64,000 bases of DNA from Chromatiales bacterium (ex Bugula neritina AB1) (GTDB lineage: Bacteria; Pseudomonadota; Gammaproteobacteria; Granulosicoccales; Granulosicoccaceae): contig MDLA01000113.1 of NCBI GenBank assembly GCA_001730015.1, positions 26,109 through 90,108 on the forward strand. The letters run 5' to 3'. Shown piece by piece: positions 19,403-28,902 of this stretch; the stretch's first letter is position 1; each line of letters opens with the position of its first letter. Made by a program: the position numbers and the translations under genes. Under the pieces are notes generated by a model. It was not told the origin of the DNA, ran no database searches, and saw nothing but the letters and a program-made list of their open reading frames with translations.

Positions 19403-20554
19403 GTGTTTAGCTTTCCAAAAGTCAGCTTCGACGAAAGCTGCAACACATTACGCAGCGAAGTCCGAAGCTTTCTAGATTATCAACGCCTGAACGGTGGCTT
19501 CACCCCTTGTGCGGATTGCTGGGTGTCTGCCGCCTCCCCTGAATTCAGTCAAGCGCTAGGCGCTCAGGGCTGGCTCGGCATGTTATGGCCGAAGCAATAC
19601 GGCGGGCATGAGCGACCGGCCCTGCACCGCTATATTGTGACAGAGGAACTGCTGGCTGCGGGTGCACCGGTAGCCGCCCACTGGATTGCCGATCGCCAGA
19701 GCGGATCGCAGATTCTCCGGTTCGGCAGCGAAGCACAAAAACTCAGCATCTTGCCGCGTATAGCGCGAGGAGAGTGCTATACCGCCATCGGCATGAGCGA
19801 ATCGCAGGCCGGTTCCGATCTAGCCGCAGTGCAAACCTCAGCAGTAAAAAACGGCAGCGGATGGAAACTAAACGGTCGAAAGATCTGGTCCACCGGCGCT
19901 CACTTCTGCCACTACATGATCGTGCTGGCACGCACCTCACCGGCTGATGGTCGCAATCGCCAGATCGGCCTTTCGCAGTTTATAGTCGACCTGTCTTTAC
20001 CGGGAATAGAAATTACCGGCATTCGGGATTTAGCTGGTTCACCGCAACAGTTTAACGAGACGCTATTCGAAAACGTCGAACTACCCGATGACGCCTTACT
20101 CGGAACCGAAGGCCATGGCTGGCAACAATGTATGAGCGAGCTGGCACTGGAGCGATCAGGGCCTGAGCGTTTTCTTACCACGTTTATTTGTCTCGAAACC
20201 GCATTGCCCGCCATAGCGCAATACGCGGATGACCGGCGAGCCGCCCTGATTGGAAAACTATACGCCAACCTGCGTGTTCTGCGACGCATGAGTCTAGGTA
20301 TTGCTCGGCTGCTGCAAAACGGCGAAACACCAACCACAGAAGCCGCCGTAGTCAAGGAAGTGGGTACCCGAATGGAAAATGAAATAATCACTGATCTGCG
20401 ACAACTGCTGTCTGGTATTCCAGCTAAAGACTTGCCAGAAGGTTTTCCAACCTTGCTCCGGGATGCCATATTGCATTTGCCGTCGAATACCCTTCGCGGC
20501 GGTACCACTGAAATTCTACGCGGTATTATCGCCCGCCAGTTGGGGATGCGTTAA
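19403..20554 (+). CDS. Acyl-CoA dehydrogenase, subunit 1 of a probable pair
   Basis: A 383-residue acyl-CoA dehydrogenase with IGMSESQAGSDLAAVQT, GWKLNGRKIWSTGAHFCHYM and C-terminal RGGTTEILRGIIARQLG. The GTG at 19403 has no obvious ribosome binding site. The stop codon overlaps the start of the next acyl-CoA dehydrogenase gene. Two consecutive, divergent family members usually form alpha2beta2 heterotetramers that act on bulky ring or branched acyl-CoA substrates. Context suggests a later step of alicyclic or aromatic degradation. Confidence 0.88.
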   Translation: MFSFPKVSFDESCNTLRSEVRSFLDYQRLNGGFTPCADCWVSAASPEFSQALGAQGWLGMLWPKQYGGHERPALHRYIVTEELLAAGAPVAAHWIADRQSGSQILRFGSEAQKLSILPRIARGECYTAIGMSESQAGSDLAAVQTSAVKNGSGWKLNGRKIWSTGAHFCHYMIVLARTSPADGRNRQIGLSQFIVDLSLPGIEITGIRDLAGSPQQFNETLFENVELPDDALLGTEGHGWQQCMSELALERSGPERFLTTFICLETALPAIAQYADDRRAALIGKLYANLRVLRRMSLGIARLLQNGETPTTEAAVVKEVGTRMENEIITDLRQLLSGIPAKDLPEGFPTLLRDAILHLPSNTLRGGTTEILRGIIARQLGMR

Positions 20555-21576
20555 TGGACTCCAATGACAGAGATTTAATCCAGACAAGTGCAGAGCGAAT
20601 TCTGCAAAGCGCAGACCTGCACAGTATAGACAGTACCGCCGCTAGCAGCACCGCCCGCGACAATCTCTGGGCTACACTGGAAGAAAATGGATTCACCAAA
20701 ATCTGTGTCGCCGCAGCGCACGGCGGTACCGGCGCATCATTTGCCGATGGCCTGGTGCTGGCTGGATTATGCGGCCGCTACGCACTGCCACTTCCACTGG
20801 CAAACACCGTACTTGCAGGCTACCTGTTATCACAGACCGGTATCACGCCTCCCTCTGGTGGCATAGCATGTATCATCCCTGACGGCATTATGAGCCGCGT
20901 AAACCACGCTGAGCAGTGCTCACATGCCATAGACATTGTATCGCGCGACAAGCAACCATTCCTCCGATTATTTGCTCTGGGGGACTCAGAACCCTTAGCA
21001 AACGGCGATGATCATGTCGCCCTGTTCGATTCCTCAACAGCGACCCTGGTGCAATCTATACCAACGCAAACAACAGCTCGAACCTATACTGCGCTCGGTG
21101 CATTGTCGCGAGCCGTGCTCATGACAGGAGCAATGCAAAGCATACTGGAACTAACACTTAGCTACACCACAGGGCGTGAACAGTTCGGTCGTCCACTCGC
21201 AAAATTTCAGGCAATCCAGCACCATCTGTCTGATATAGCCTCCGAAACAGCGGCGGCGACAGCAGCTATAGAACTTGCCAGCGAAGCAATAGAGCTTAAC
21301 AATAATGCTATAGACTGTACCGCAAACACTGAATTACTGAACGCCATAGCCGTCGCCAAAATCCGTTGCGGTCAGGCTGCCACCCGGGTAGCGGCCAACG
21401 CACATCAGGCACACGGCGCTATGGGCTTCACACACGACTACCCTCTCGGCCGATACACTCGTCGTCTATGGCAATGGCAGGATGAATTCGGCTCGGAAAC
21501 AAGCTGGTCAATCGAGCTGGGTCACCACATTCTGGACTCTAACCCACCAGCACTCTGGCCACTACTTTCAGCATAG
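20554..21576 (+). CDS. Acyl-CoA dehydrogenase, subunit 2 of a probable pair
   Basis: A 340-residue, shorter acyl-CoA dehydrogenase-like protein. N-terminal and middle domains are degenerate (HGGTGASFADGLVLAGLCG is recognisable). The C-terminal domain has TTGREQFGRPLAKFQAIQH and HQAHGAMGFTHDYPLGRY. It overlaps the preceding gene by one base (TAATG), supporting a heteromeric enzyme. The enoyl-CoA hydratase gene follows after 9 nt. Confidence 0.87.
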   Translation: MDSNDRDLIQTSAERILQSADLHSIDSTAASSTARDNLWATLEENGFTKICVAAAHGGTGASFADGLVLAGLCGRYALPLPLANTVLAGYLLSQTGITPPSGGIACIIPDGIMSRVNHAEQCSHAIDIVSRDKQPFLRLFALGDSEPLANGDDHVALFDSSTATLVQSIPTQTTARTYTALGALSRAVLMTGAMQSILELTLSYTTGREQFGRPLAKFQAIQHHLSDIASETAAATAAIELASEAIELNNNAIDCTANTELLNAIAVAKIRCGQAATRVAANAHQAHGAMGFTHDYPLGRYTRRLWQWQDEFGSETSWSIELGHHILDSNPPALWPLLSA

Positions 21577-21585
21577 GATTCCACC

Positions 21586-22383
21586 ATGAGCCAACCCGTT
21601 ACTCTGCAACGCAGTGACCGCATTGCCACTATCACCCTGAACCGCCCCGATACACGCAACGCACTATCCGGTGATGTGGTTGACGGGCTCGTCGATGCAC
21701 TTGCCAGCTGTGAAGAAGATACCGCGATCAGTTGCATTATCCTGACTGGCGCTGGCAAGTCGTTTTCTTCTGGCGGCAACCTCAATGAAATTAGCGATAT
21801 GACGGCAAAGGACGCCATGTCACCTGTGGAAATAGAAAACTGGTACACCACCGGAATCCAGAAAATCCCGCAAAAAATGAACGAAATCACCGTTCCCGTG
21901 ATTGCCGCCGTCAACGGCCATGCTATCGGAGCGGGCTGCGATTTAACCACCATGGCCGATATGCGTATAGCCGCCGAAGACGCAATTTTTGCCGAGAGTT
22001 TTCTGCGCGTAGGGCTAATTCCAGGTGACGGCGGAGCCTGGTTTCTGCCACGCGTTATCGGTTTTGCACGAGCCAGTGAAATGCTGTTCACGGCCGAGGG
22101 CATAAGCGCTAAAAAGGCGCTTGAGTGGGGACTGGTCAGCCAGGTTGTTACCAATGAGAATCTGCTATCGGCCGCTCAGGCACTGGCAGAACGCGTGGTT
22201 GCACAGCCTCCAACCGCATTGCGCAAAGGGAAAGCGCTGATGCGGGCCACGCAAAATATGTCACTCGACGATAGCCTGCAAATGGCCGCAACTCTGCAAG
22301 GCGTATTGCAGCAATTGTCTGATCATCAGGAAGCGATTACTGCAATTATGGAAAAGCGCAAACCAGCATTTCAGGGCCACTGA
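21586..22383 (+). CDS. Enoyl-CoA hydratase/isomerase family protein
   Basis: A 265-residue crotonase-fold enzyme: AGKSFSSGGNLNEI and HAIGAGCDLTTMADMRIA form the oxyanion hole, and LIPGDGGAWFLPRVIG carries the catalytic region. It follows the acyl-CoA dehydrogenase pair by 9 nt and probably hydrates the product of that enzyme. It ends 10 bp from a converging amidase gene. Confidence 0.9.
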   Translation: MSQPVTLQRSDRIATITLNRPDTRNALSGDVVDGLVDALASCEEDTAISCIILTGAGKSFSSGGNLNEISDMTAKDAMSPVEIENWYTTGIQKIPQKMNEITVPVIAAVNGHAIGAGCDLTTMADMRIAAEDAIFAESFLRVGLIPGDGGAWFLPRVIGFARASEMLFTAEGISAKKALEWGLVSQVVTNENLLSAAQALAERVVAQPPTALRKGKALMRATQNMSLDDSLQMAATLQGVLQQLSDHQEAITAIMEKRKPAFQGH

Positions 22384-22393
22384 CAGGTGCTGT

Positions 22394-23809
22394 CTAGATC
22401 GTCTTTGGCCTGGACTTATGCCAGTCAGTCATCAATTGATAGGCGCGGCCGGCTCGTACCAGGCTCTGTTCTGAAAAGTAGCGCCCCACAAGCTGAAATG
22501 CTATTGGTGTGTCACGCGGACCAAAACCTCCAGGCAACGTAATTGCCGGATGACCCGACATATCCAGTGGCGCGGTAAAGCGAATTAACGCAGACAGCGC
22601 CGCCGGATCCTCACCCAGTGCCGCCATTTCTGCAATCGTTGGTGAAGCCCGGGTCTGCGCCGGTATCAGCATAGCATCGACCCCGAACAACTGTTGCTCC
22701 AGTCGTCCGGAAAAATCTTTTCGACGCAACAGCATGGCCTGATACGCCGCAGCACTGATTCCCTCGGCAGATGACAATAAGCCCCCCAGGGTAGGCCCGT
22801 ATTGATCCTTTTGTGACGGCCAGGTACGCTGATGAGCAAAAGCTGCTTCAATGGCACATATCGGCCCCCAATCTTCTATAGCAGATTGATAGTCAGGGAA
22901 CTGAACAGGTACGACTGTAACCCCCAACGCACAAAGTACCGATATCACCTCAGACAGCATTTGCTGAGTGGCGGAATCGACGTCCGCTGAGTTAAATTGT
23001 GCATCTATACCCAGACGAAAATCTCTCAAATCGTGTATATCGCCAGCCAGATAGTCTGGCACCGGCATCAGCGAACAGCGCGGGTCGTTATAATCTGCCC
23101 CGGCCAGTTCTTGCAACAGTATCGCACAGTCAGCAGCGCTGCGAGCCATCGGACCGAGGTGATCCAGTGACGCGGCTAATTCAAATGCACCATAGACAGA
23201 CACCCTGCCCCATGTCGGTTTGATACCCGTAACACCGTTCGCCGCACACGGGAATCGTATAGAGCCCCCTGTGTCTGAGCCGGTCGCACCAAAGCAAAGC
23301 CCAGCAGCAAGCGCCACACCGGATCCGGTTGACGAGGCTCCGGACCAGCTATCTTCGCCCCATGGATTGACCGGAACCGGTATCTCCGGATGATGCTCGG
23401 TAAAAGCCCCCTCGGTGAGCTGAAGCTTGCCCAGCAGCACGGCCCCTGCCTCCGCCAATCGGCTCGCCGCCGTACCATCGAAGGTCGGTACATAATCACG
23501 ATGCAACGGCATACCCGCAGCCGTTGCAATTCCCTTTGTAAAGCACAGATCTTTCAATGCGACTGGTACACCGTGCAACGGCCCGAGGTATTGCCTTCGC
23601 ATCAGACGGTCTTCAGCCAACTGTGCCTGTTGCAAAGCATGCTCTGGCGTGAGCAAGGCAAAGGCGTGCAATTGCGAATCCAGCGAGTCAATTCGCTCAA
23701 GCATGTAGCGCGTAACTTCTACGGGAGATAACTCCCGGCTCTGTATCAGCCGCGACAGATCACAGATTTCCAGTGTGTGCAGAACATCCCTCATGAGCAA
23801 TCTATACAC
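22394..23809 (-). CDS. Amidase (amidase signature family)
   Basis: A 471-residue amidase-signature enzyme. The Ser-cisSer-Lys triad is visible as Lys86 (VALKD), Ser159 (GASSTGSG) and Ser183 (DTGGSIR). The flexible glycine loop reads SGASSTGSGVA instead of the usual GGSSSGSA. The GTG at 23809 follows the stop of the CoA-ligase gene directly; an ATG at 23794 is an equally possible start, and neither has a strong ribosome binding site. It is the last gene of the amide-importer operon. Amidases hydrolyse carboxamides to acid and ammonia, or transfer the acyl group. Confidence 0.88.
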   Translation of the reverse strand: MYRLLMRDVLHTLEICDLSRLIQSRELSPVEVTRYMLERIDSLDSQLHAFALLTPEHALQQAQLAEDRLMRRQYLGPLHGVPVALKDLCFTKGIATAAGMPLHRDYVPTFDGTAASRLAEAGAVLLGKLQLTEGAFTEHHPEIPVPVNPWGEDSWSGASSTGSGVALAAGLCFGATGSDTGGSIRFPCAANGVTGIKPTWGRVSVYGAFELAASLDHLGPMARSAADCAILLQELAGADYNDPRCSLMPVPDYLAGDIHDLRDFRLGIDAQFNSADVDSATQQMLSEVISVLCALGVTVVPVQFPDYQSAIEDWGPICAIEAAFAHQRTWPSQKDQYGPTLGGLLSSAEGISAAAYQAMLLRRKDFSGRLEQQLFGVDAMLIPAQTRASPTIAEMAALGEDPAALSALIRFTAPLDMSGHPAITLPGGFGPRDTPIAFQLVGRYFSEQSLVRAGRAYQLMTDWHKSRPKTI

Positions 23810-25645
23810 TCATGATGCAGATGATCTATTCAATTCATGCATCATTGCTTTTTGCATTTCATGCTTTTGCGGCTTACCGGTGACTGTCATTGGAAAAGCA
23901 TTCACGACGCGAATCAGTTCGGGTATTTTAAACCGCGCGATCTGTCCGTCACAGAAGGTAGCAATTGTATCAAGCTCTATAGGAACATTATTGCGGGTGA
24001 TAAGCCAGGCACAGACCTGCTCTCCCAGTTTGGTATGCGGCACACCAAACACCTGCGCTTCCACAATTGCCGGATGCTGCATCAGACACTCTTCGATTTC
24101 ACGCGGGTAGATATTCTCTCCACCGCGAATCAGCATATCGCCTATACGCCCGACAATTCTGCAATAACCGTCAGTGTCTATGGTCGCGAGATCACCGGTA
24201 TGCATCCATCCGGCCGCATCAATCGCCTCCCTGGTTTGACTGGCATCGTCCCAATAGCCACGCATGACACTATAACCACGAGTACACAATTCGCCCTGCT
24301 GGCCAGGCGCAACAATACCACCCTGACTGTCGACAATTTTCACTTCTACGTGTGGATGAACGCGGCCCACTGTTGACACCCGCTGCTCTGGTGAATCATC
24401 TACTGAACTTTGAAACGACACCGGACTCGTTTCCGTCATGCCATAAGCGACCGTGACGTGCTCCATGTTCATTTCATTCATAATGCGCTGCATGGTCTCC
24501 ATCGGGCAAGGCGCGCCGCCTATAATACCCGTGCGCAGGAGGCTCAGATCATGGTGATCGAACTCTTCATTTTCGAGCATACTGATGAACATGGTCGGTA
24601 CACCGTGCAGTGCAGTACAGCGATAACGGCTGACAGCCTCCAGAGTGGCTGCTGCTGTGAATGTTTCACCAACAAAAACAACTGCCGCACCCACACTGGC
24701 ACAGGCCAGAACGCCTAATACCATGCCAAAGCAATGGTATAACGGCACAGGCACACCCACGCGATCCTCAGCGGTCAGTTGCATAGCCCCGGCACAAAAC
24801 CGTGCATTATTGACGATATTAAAATGTGATAGTGTTGCACCTTTCGGTGCACCTGTAGTGCCACTGGTAAACTGAATATTAATCGGGTCATCCGGGTCGA
24901 GTTTGCTCGATAACCCACTGACTCGCGCACGGTGAGCCGGTCCGGCCAATGACAACAGCTCAGACCACAGTATAGAAGCCGCCGGATTCTTTCCCTCACC
25001 CAACACCACAACGTGCTTCAGTGCAGGTAAACGCTGAGCATAGAATTCTCCGTTCGCTCCGTTTTGGGTTGTCGACCGATCTATCTCCGGGGCCAGATTT
25101 CTAATGATAGCAATGTAATCGCTACTTTCCCTGCCATGCCTTTGGCTGGTTTTCCGGCTAGCAGACTTGCTGTTTTGGCCGCTGCGTTGCTGAGCGTTAT
25201 TCTGGCTGCGTGCCATAATCAGTACCCGCGCTCGAACCTTGTTCAGAGCAAATTCCAGTTCAGCGCTCTGGTACGCGGGGTTTATATTTACCAGAATAGC
25301 GCCAATGCGTGCGGTGCCAAACTGAGCTATAACCCATTCTTCTCGATTGGGCGACCAGATAGCAACGCGATTACCGCGCCTGATACCTAAAGCCAGTAGC
25401 CCGGCCGCCAGTTCATCGGCTTTTTCTCTTAGGCTATACCAGCTATAAGTGACATCGGTATCGGCAAATACTATCGCGTCGCCGGCGCCATTCTGGTCGC
25501 AGGCACGATCGAGGAGCTGTGAAACAGTAATAAAGTTTAATGGCGGTTGCTTGCTGCCAGCCACATAAGACAAACCACCCTGTGGTCTGGCACTATCGTC
25601 GTCATTATCGCCAACAGCAAATGAAGCAAAGGGGTTATTTCCCAT
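23810..25645 (-). CDS. AMP-dependent fatty-acyl-CoA synthetase-like ligase
   Basis: A 611-residue acyl-CoA synthetase of the FadD class. It has QFTSGTTGAPKGATLSH, the AYGMTETSPVSFQ adenylation motif and a C-terminal PMTVTGKPQKHEM with the catalytic Lys. Around residues 145-185, after RARVLIMA, a Ser/Gln/Arg-rich insertion (SQNNAQQRSGQNSKSAS and following) separates the N-terminal strand elements; it looks disordered and is not usual for the family. The gene lies between two amidase genes with 6 nt and 0 nt spacing. It may activate the acid released by amide hydrolysis. Confidence 0.87.
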   Translation of the reverse strand: MGNNPFASFAVGDNDDDSARPQGGLSYVAGSKQPPLNFITVSQLLDRACDQNGAGDAIVFADTDVTYSWYSLREKADELAAGLLALGIRRGNRVAIWSPNREEWVIAQFGTARIGAILVNINPAYQSAELEFALNKVRARVLIMARSQNNAQQRSGQNSKSASRKTSQRHGRESSDYIAIIRNLAPEIDRSTTQNGANGEFYAQRLPALKHVVVLGEGKNPAASILWSELLSLAGPAHRARVSGLSSKLDPDDPINIQFTSGTTGAPKGATLSHFNIVNNARFCAGAMQLTAEDRVGVPVPLYHCFGMVLGVLACASVGAAVVFVGETFTAAATLEAVSRYRCTALHGVPTMFISMLENEEFDHHDLSLLRTGIIGGAPCPMETMQRIMNEMNMEHVTVAYGMTETSPVSFQSSVDDSPEQRVSTVGRVHPHVEVKIVDSQGGIVAPGQQGELCTRGYSVMRGYWDDASQTREAIDAAGWMHTGDLATIDTDGYCRIVGRIGDMLIRGGENIYPREIEECLMQHPAIVEAQVFGVPHTKLGEQVCAWLITRNNVPIELDTIATFCDGQIARFKIPELIRVVNAFPMTVTGKPQKHEMQKAMMHELNRSSAS

Positions 25646-25651
25646 AGCAGT

Positions 25652-28180
25652 TTACATGTCGCGCCAGTCACCAAGCTGCTCGAATGCATGGGCCGCACGA
25701 TAGATAGTCGATTCATCGTATCGGGCGCCAACCAGCATCATTCCAATTGGCAGCCCCTGGCTCAACCCGCACGGTATGCTCATCGCCGGATGGCCGCTCA
25801 CATCAAACGGTGAGGTATTTGCCAGCATTTCAAAACCTCGCTGGCAGTACAACGCCAGTGGTGCATCCTGTGCCGGCAATGGTGTGGCTTTCATCGGCAG
25901 CGTTGGCATGAGCAGAAGATCGTGTCGCTCAAGCGCAGTATTGTAGGTATCACGCAGCAGCCTGCCCAGATTCTGCGCCTTTGCATAAAAATGCCCGCGA
26001 TGGTGCTTGATAAAATACTCACCGGCAAACATCGATATTTTTAGCGTGCGCGAAAGCTCATCGGCTCTGGAGCGCCAGTTCGCATGTGCGTCCAGCAGAC
26101 TGGTGGTATAGAGGCCTTCCCAGTTATAGCCCATACCATTGCCATGCATCATCTGCGACATCAGCCCTTCGAGCGCGATGGGCGTCCAGATAGCCTGGCC
26201 GTCGAGATGCATCGGTATAGAGATTTCCTCGACCGTGGCACCGAGCTCGCGATAGCGATCAGCCGCCGCACGCACCGAATGATCGACATCGGCCTCACTA
26301 TTTTCGTGACCGAAGCCTTCAGTGACAACACCGATTCTCAGCCCGGCAACACCACGTCCTAGGGCTGCTGTATATTTATCCACTCTTACATCATACTGCC
26401 GTGGGTCAAGGCCGTCGTGACCTGCCAGAACTTCCAGCATCAACGCGTTATCGGCGACTGTTGTGGTCATCGGGCCGGTATGATCTATGGTTGCCTCAAT
26501 CGGCATCACACCGGTATACGGCACCAGCCCGTGTGTCGGCTTCATGCCATAGCATCCACTCCAGCCGGATGGCATACGGATCGACCCGCCCTGGTCGCCG
26601 CCAATGGCAATTTCCACCTCACCACTACCCACCAGGGCTGCCGAGCCACATGAAGAACCACCCGCTGAATAGCCATACCGATAAGGGTTATGAACCGCTC
26701 CCATCTGGGTTGTGTGACTACCGCCAGACAGACAAAATGATTCACAATGCGCCTTGCCAACAATAGTGCCGCCCGCATCCAGAATACGAGTAACAATGGT
26801 GGCGTCTATATCGGGCACGTAGCCCTCGAGAGTTCTGGCGCCATTCATCATTGGCACACCCGCCAGACAGACATTATCTTTGAGTACAATCTTTTTTCCG
26901 CTCAGCGGCCCGTGTGCCGCCCCCTGCACTACTGACTTCACGGCCCAGGCATTGAGCGGGTTTTCGGCCTCCGAGGGACGCGCACCCGGTGTACGCGGGT
27001 AGCGCACCTGCGGAAGATTGTCCGGCAGCTGGGCAACTCTGTCATAGGCTTTGAAAGTGCCTTCCAGTACATCGAGATACTCTCCCACTTCCCGATCCGA
27101 CATACTCATGTGCAGCGACTGCACTATACCCTTGAGTTGTTCGAGCGTAGGACGCTTTACAATAGACATGTTCTCTCCCCCCGGAGCTGAGGTAATAGCT
27201 GATGTAGTAGCCGAGGTAGTATTTGCAACTCTGGTCACTTCAGGCTGCACTGCAGGTTCTCTATTCGCCCTGCCGCTTGCAACAGCCGGTGCGGGAGCAA
27301 GATTATTATTACTGTTATAGACTGGTATATCAGTGGCAGCGGAGCTACCGACCGGAGTTACCGGCGCAGTGCCTGAATGCTTACCGGGCGATACCACCGT
27401 GTTGGCTCGAGTAACACGCGCCGCCCCCATACCGAGCAAATCGGCAATAGCACCGCCTTGCAAATCTGTAGCAGAAAACTCGCGTTCCACCTGGCCCCGC
27501 TCAAACAGCAATACCCGCTCAGCTACATCAAGTACCAGATCCAGATTCTGCTCGACAATCAGCAGTGATAATCGATTCTCGTTGTGCAGGTGCAGCAAAG
27601 TCTGCCCGATCTCTTCGACAATAGATGGCTGAATACCTTCAGAGGGTTCATCGAGAAGCAGCAGCCAGGGATCAGGCATCATTGCTCTGCCAAGCGCCAG
27701 AATCTGCTGCTCTCCACCGGACAGGCTGCCGCCTTTGCGATCCAGTATCGAATTCAGTCTAGGGAAGGTTTGAAGTATACGCTCCAGAGCCTGCTGTTCC
27801 GTCTGACCGCAATCGGGCGTCCAGGCAATGCGAAGATTCTCCAGAGCGCTTAAACCGGGCAGTATGCCGCGCCCCTGTGGCACATATCCAATGCCCAAAC
27901 GCGCCCGCTCATGTGCTGCACTTGAAGTCATGTCGTTACCATCAATAGAGATTCTACCGGCGCGCGCGGATATGAGCCCCATAATGGTTTTAAGCAGTGT
28001 GGTTTTACCCGAACCGTTGTGTCCGACAATGCCAACGGCTTCGCCTTCAGCAAGACAAAGCGAGGCACCGTGTAATACCGGGATTTCGCCGTATCCGGCG
28101 CGTACATCAGCTACCTCAAGCACAATGTCGCTGCGTTCGGTTGCGTCTGTTGTAGAACGATGTGTCACAGTGCGAGTCAT
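25652..28180 (-). CDS. ABC transporter ATPase (LivF/UrtE type) fused to an amidase
   Basis: An 842-residue fusion. Residues 18-255 are a branched-chain amino acid/urea-type ATPase: Walker A GHNGSGKTT at 53-61, signature LSGGE at 153-157 and Walker B LLLLDEPSE at 173-181. Residues 256-337 are a Pro/Ala/Thr/Ser-rich linker. Residues 338-842 are a complete amidase with Lys434, Ser509 and Ser533 as the expected triad. The frame is open throughout. The amidase part starts with an ATG at 27169 behind a GGAG ribosome binding site (27167-27182), so it could also be made alone as a 505-residue protein. The 5' end overlaps the other ATPase gene by 4 nt. This places amide hydrolysis physically on the importer. 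Confidence 0.9.
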   Translation of the reverse strand: MTRTVTHRSTTDATERSDIVLEVADVRAGYGEIPVLHGASLCLAEGEAVGIVGHNGSGKTTLLKTIMGLISARAGRISIDGNDMTSSAAHERARLGIGYVPQGRGILPGLSALENLRIAWTPDCGQTEQQALERILQTFPRLNSILDRKGGSLSGGEQQILALGRAMMPDPWLLLLDEPSEGIQPSIVEEIGQTLLHLHNENRLSLLIVEQNLDLVLDVAERVLLFERGQVEREFSATDLQGGAIADLLGMGAARVTRANTVVSPGKHSGTAPVTPVGSSAATDIPVYNSNNNLAPAPAVASGRANREPAVQPEVTRVANTTSATTSAITSAPGGENMSIVKRPTLEQLKGIVQSLHMSMSDREVGEYLDVLEGTFKAYDRVAQLPDNLPQVRYPRTPGARPSEAENPLNAWAVKSVVQGAAHGPLSGKKIVLKDNVCLAGVPMMNGARTLEGYVPDIDATIVTRILDAGGTIVGKAHCESFCLSGGSHTTQMGAVHNPYRYGYSAGGSSCGSAALVGSGEVEIAIGGDQGGSIRMPSGWSGCYGMKPTHGLVPYTGVMPIEATIDHTGPMTTTVADNALMLEVLAGHDGLDPRQYDVRVDKYTAALGRGVAGLRIGVVTEGFGHENSEADVDHSVRAAADRYRELGATVEEISIPMHLDGQAIWTPIALEGLMSQMMHGNGMGYNWEGLYTTSLLDAHANWRSRADELSRTLKISMFAGEYFIKHHRGHFYAKAQNLGRLLRDTYNTALERHDLLLMPTLPMKATPLPAQDAPLALYCQRGFEMLANTSPFDVSGHPAMSIPCGLSQGLPIGMMLVGARYDESTIYRAAHAFEQLGDWRDM
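27167..27182 (-). promoter_or_regulatory. Internal ribosome binding site and start inside the fusion gene
   Basis: On the minus strand GGGGGGAGAGAAC precedes an in-frame ATG (27169-27167) with the GGAG core 5 nt from the start codon. The site lies exactly at the linker/amidase boundary. It looks like the retained start of a formerly separate amidase gene. Confidence 0.6.
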
Positions 28181-28902
28181 GCAGCACGATTCCCGACGTA
28201 AACTTCCCTTACTTTTTTATCAGACAGTACCGTATCGGGAGCGCCTTCAATCAATACAGAACCCTGATGAAAAACGGTTATATCGGCATTGAGCATGCGA
28301 ACAAACTGCATATCGTGGTCGACTACCACCAGCGCAGCTTCTTCGTTCATGCGGTGAATCAGGGTGACTAGCTTCTCTGTTTCTGATCCGGTAATTCCGG
28401 CGGCCGGTTCATCGAGTAACACCAGTTGCGGTCTTTGCGCCACCACAATACCCAGTTCTACAATCTGCCGTTCGCCGTGAGCCATTTCACCCACCAGACG
28501 ACGGCTTAAATCACCGAGTTCAAGTTGCTCCAGAACCTGCCGGGTTTCCTTATCTGCAGCGCGCCGGTTATTCACCTTGCGCGCCGACAGCCAGATGTTT
28601 TCATACACGCTTAAGCCATTCATCACAGAGGGAACCTGTGTCTTGATACCCACACCCAGGCGCACAATTTCATACGGCTGCCAGCCGGTGACATCCTGCC
28701 CGCGTAGATAGACCCGGCCATTCTCGTGGCGCAGTACATATTGCCCTGTCAAGCATTTGAAAAACGTACTTTTGCCCGCGCCGTTGGGGCCAATAAGGCA
28801 GCGCAACTCGCGTTCCCGTAGCGTAAAGTTAACGTTGTTTACCGCTGTCACACCGCCAAAACGCATGGTCAAATCACGTGTTTCTATAATCGCTTCTCTC
28901 AT
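28177..28902 (-). CDS. ABC transporter ATP-binding protein (LivG/UrtD type)
   Basis: A 241-residue ATPase: Walker A GPNGAGKST, signature AHGERQ (Met-Ala-His-Gly-Glu-Arg, the UrtD-like form of the signature) and Walker B LVLLDEPAAG. It overlaps the permease gene upstream and the fused ATPase-amidase gene downstream by 4 nt each. The signature favours the urea/amide subgroup over the classical LivG. Confidence 0.9.
   Translation of the reverse strand: MREAIIETRDLTMRFGGVTAVNNVNFTLRERELRCLIGPNGAGKSTFFKCLTGQYVLRHENGRVYLRGQDVTGWQPYEIVRLGVGIKTQVPSVMNGLSVYENIWLSARKVNNRRAADKETRQVLEQLELGDLSRRLVGEMAHGERQIVELGIVVAQRPQLVLLDEPAAGITGSETEKLVTLIHRMNEEAALVVVDHDMQFVRMLNADITVFHQGSVLIEGAPDTVLSDKKVREVYVGNRAA

Noticed and set aside
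19912..20508. 198-codon minus-strand frame inside the acyl-CoA dehydrogenase gene
   Set aside because: Shadow of a well-supported gene; its Arg/Ser-rich sequence is typical of antisense frames.
21522..22154. 210-codon minus-strand frame inside the enoyl-CoA hydratase gene
   Set aside because: Antisense shadow with no recognisable domain.
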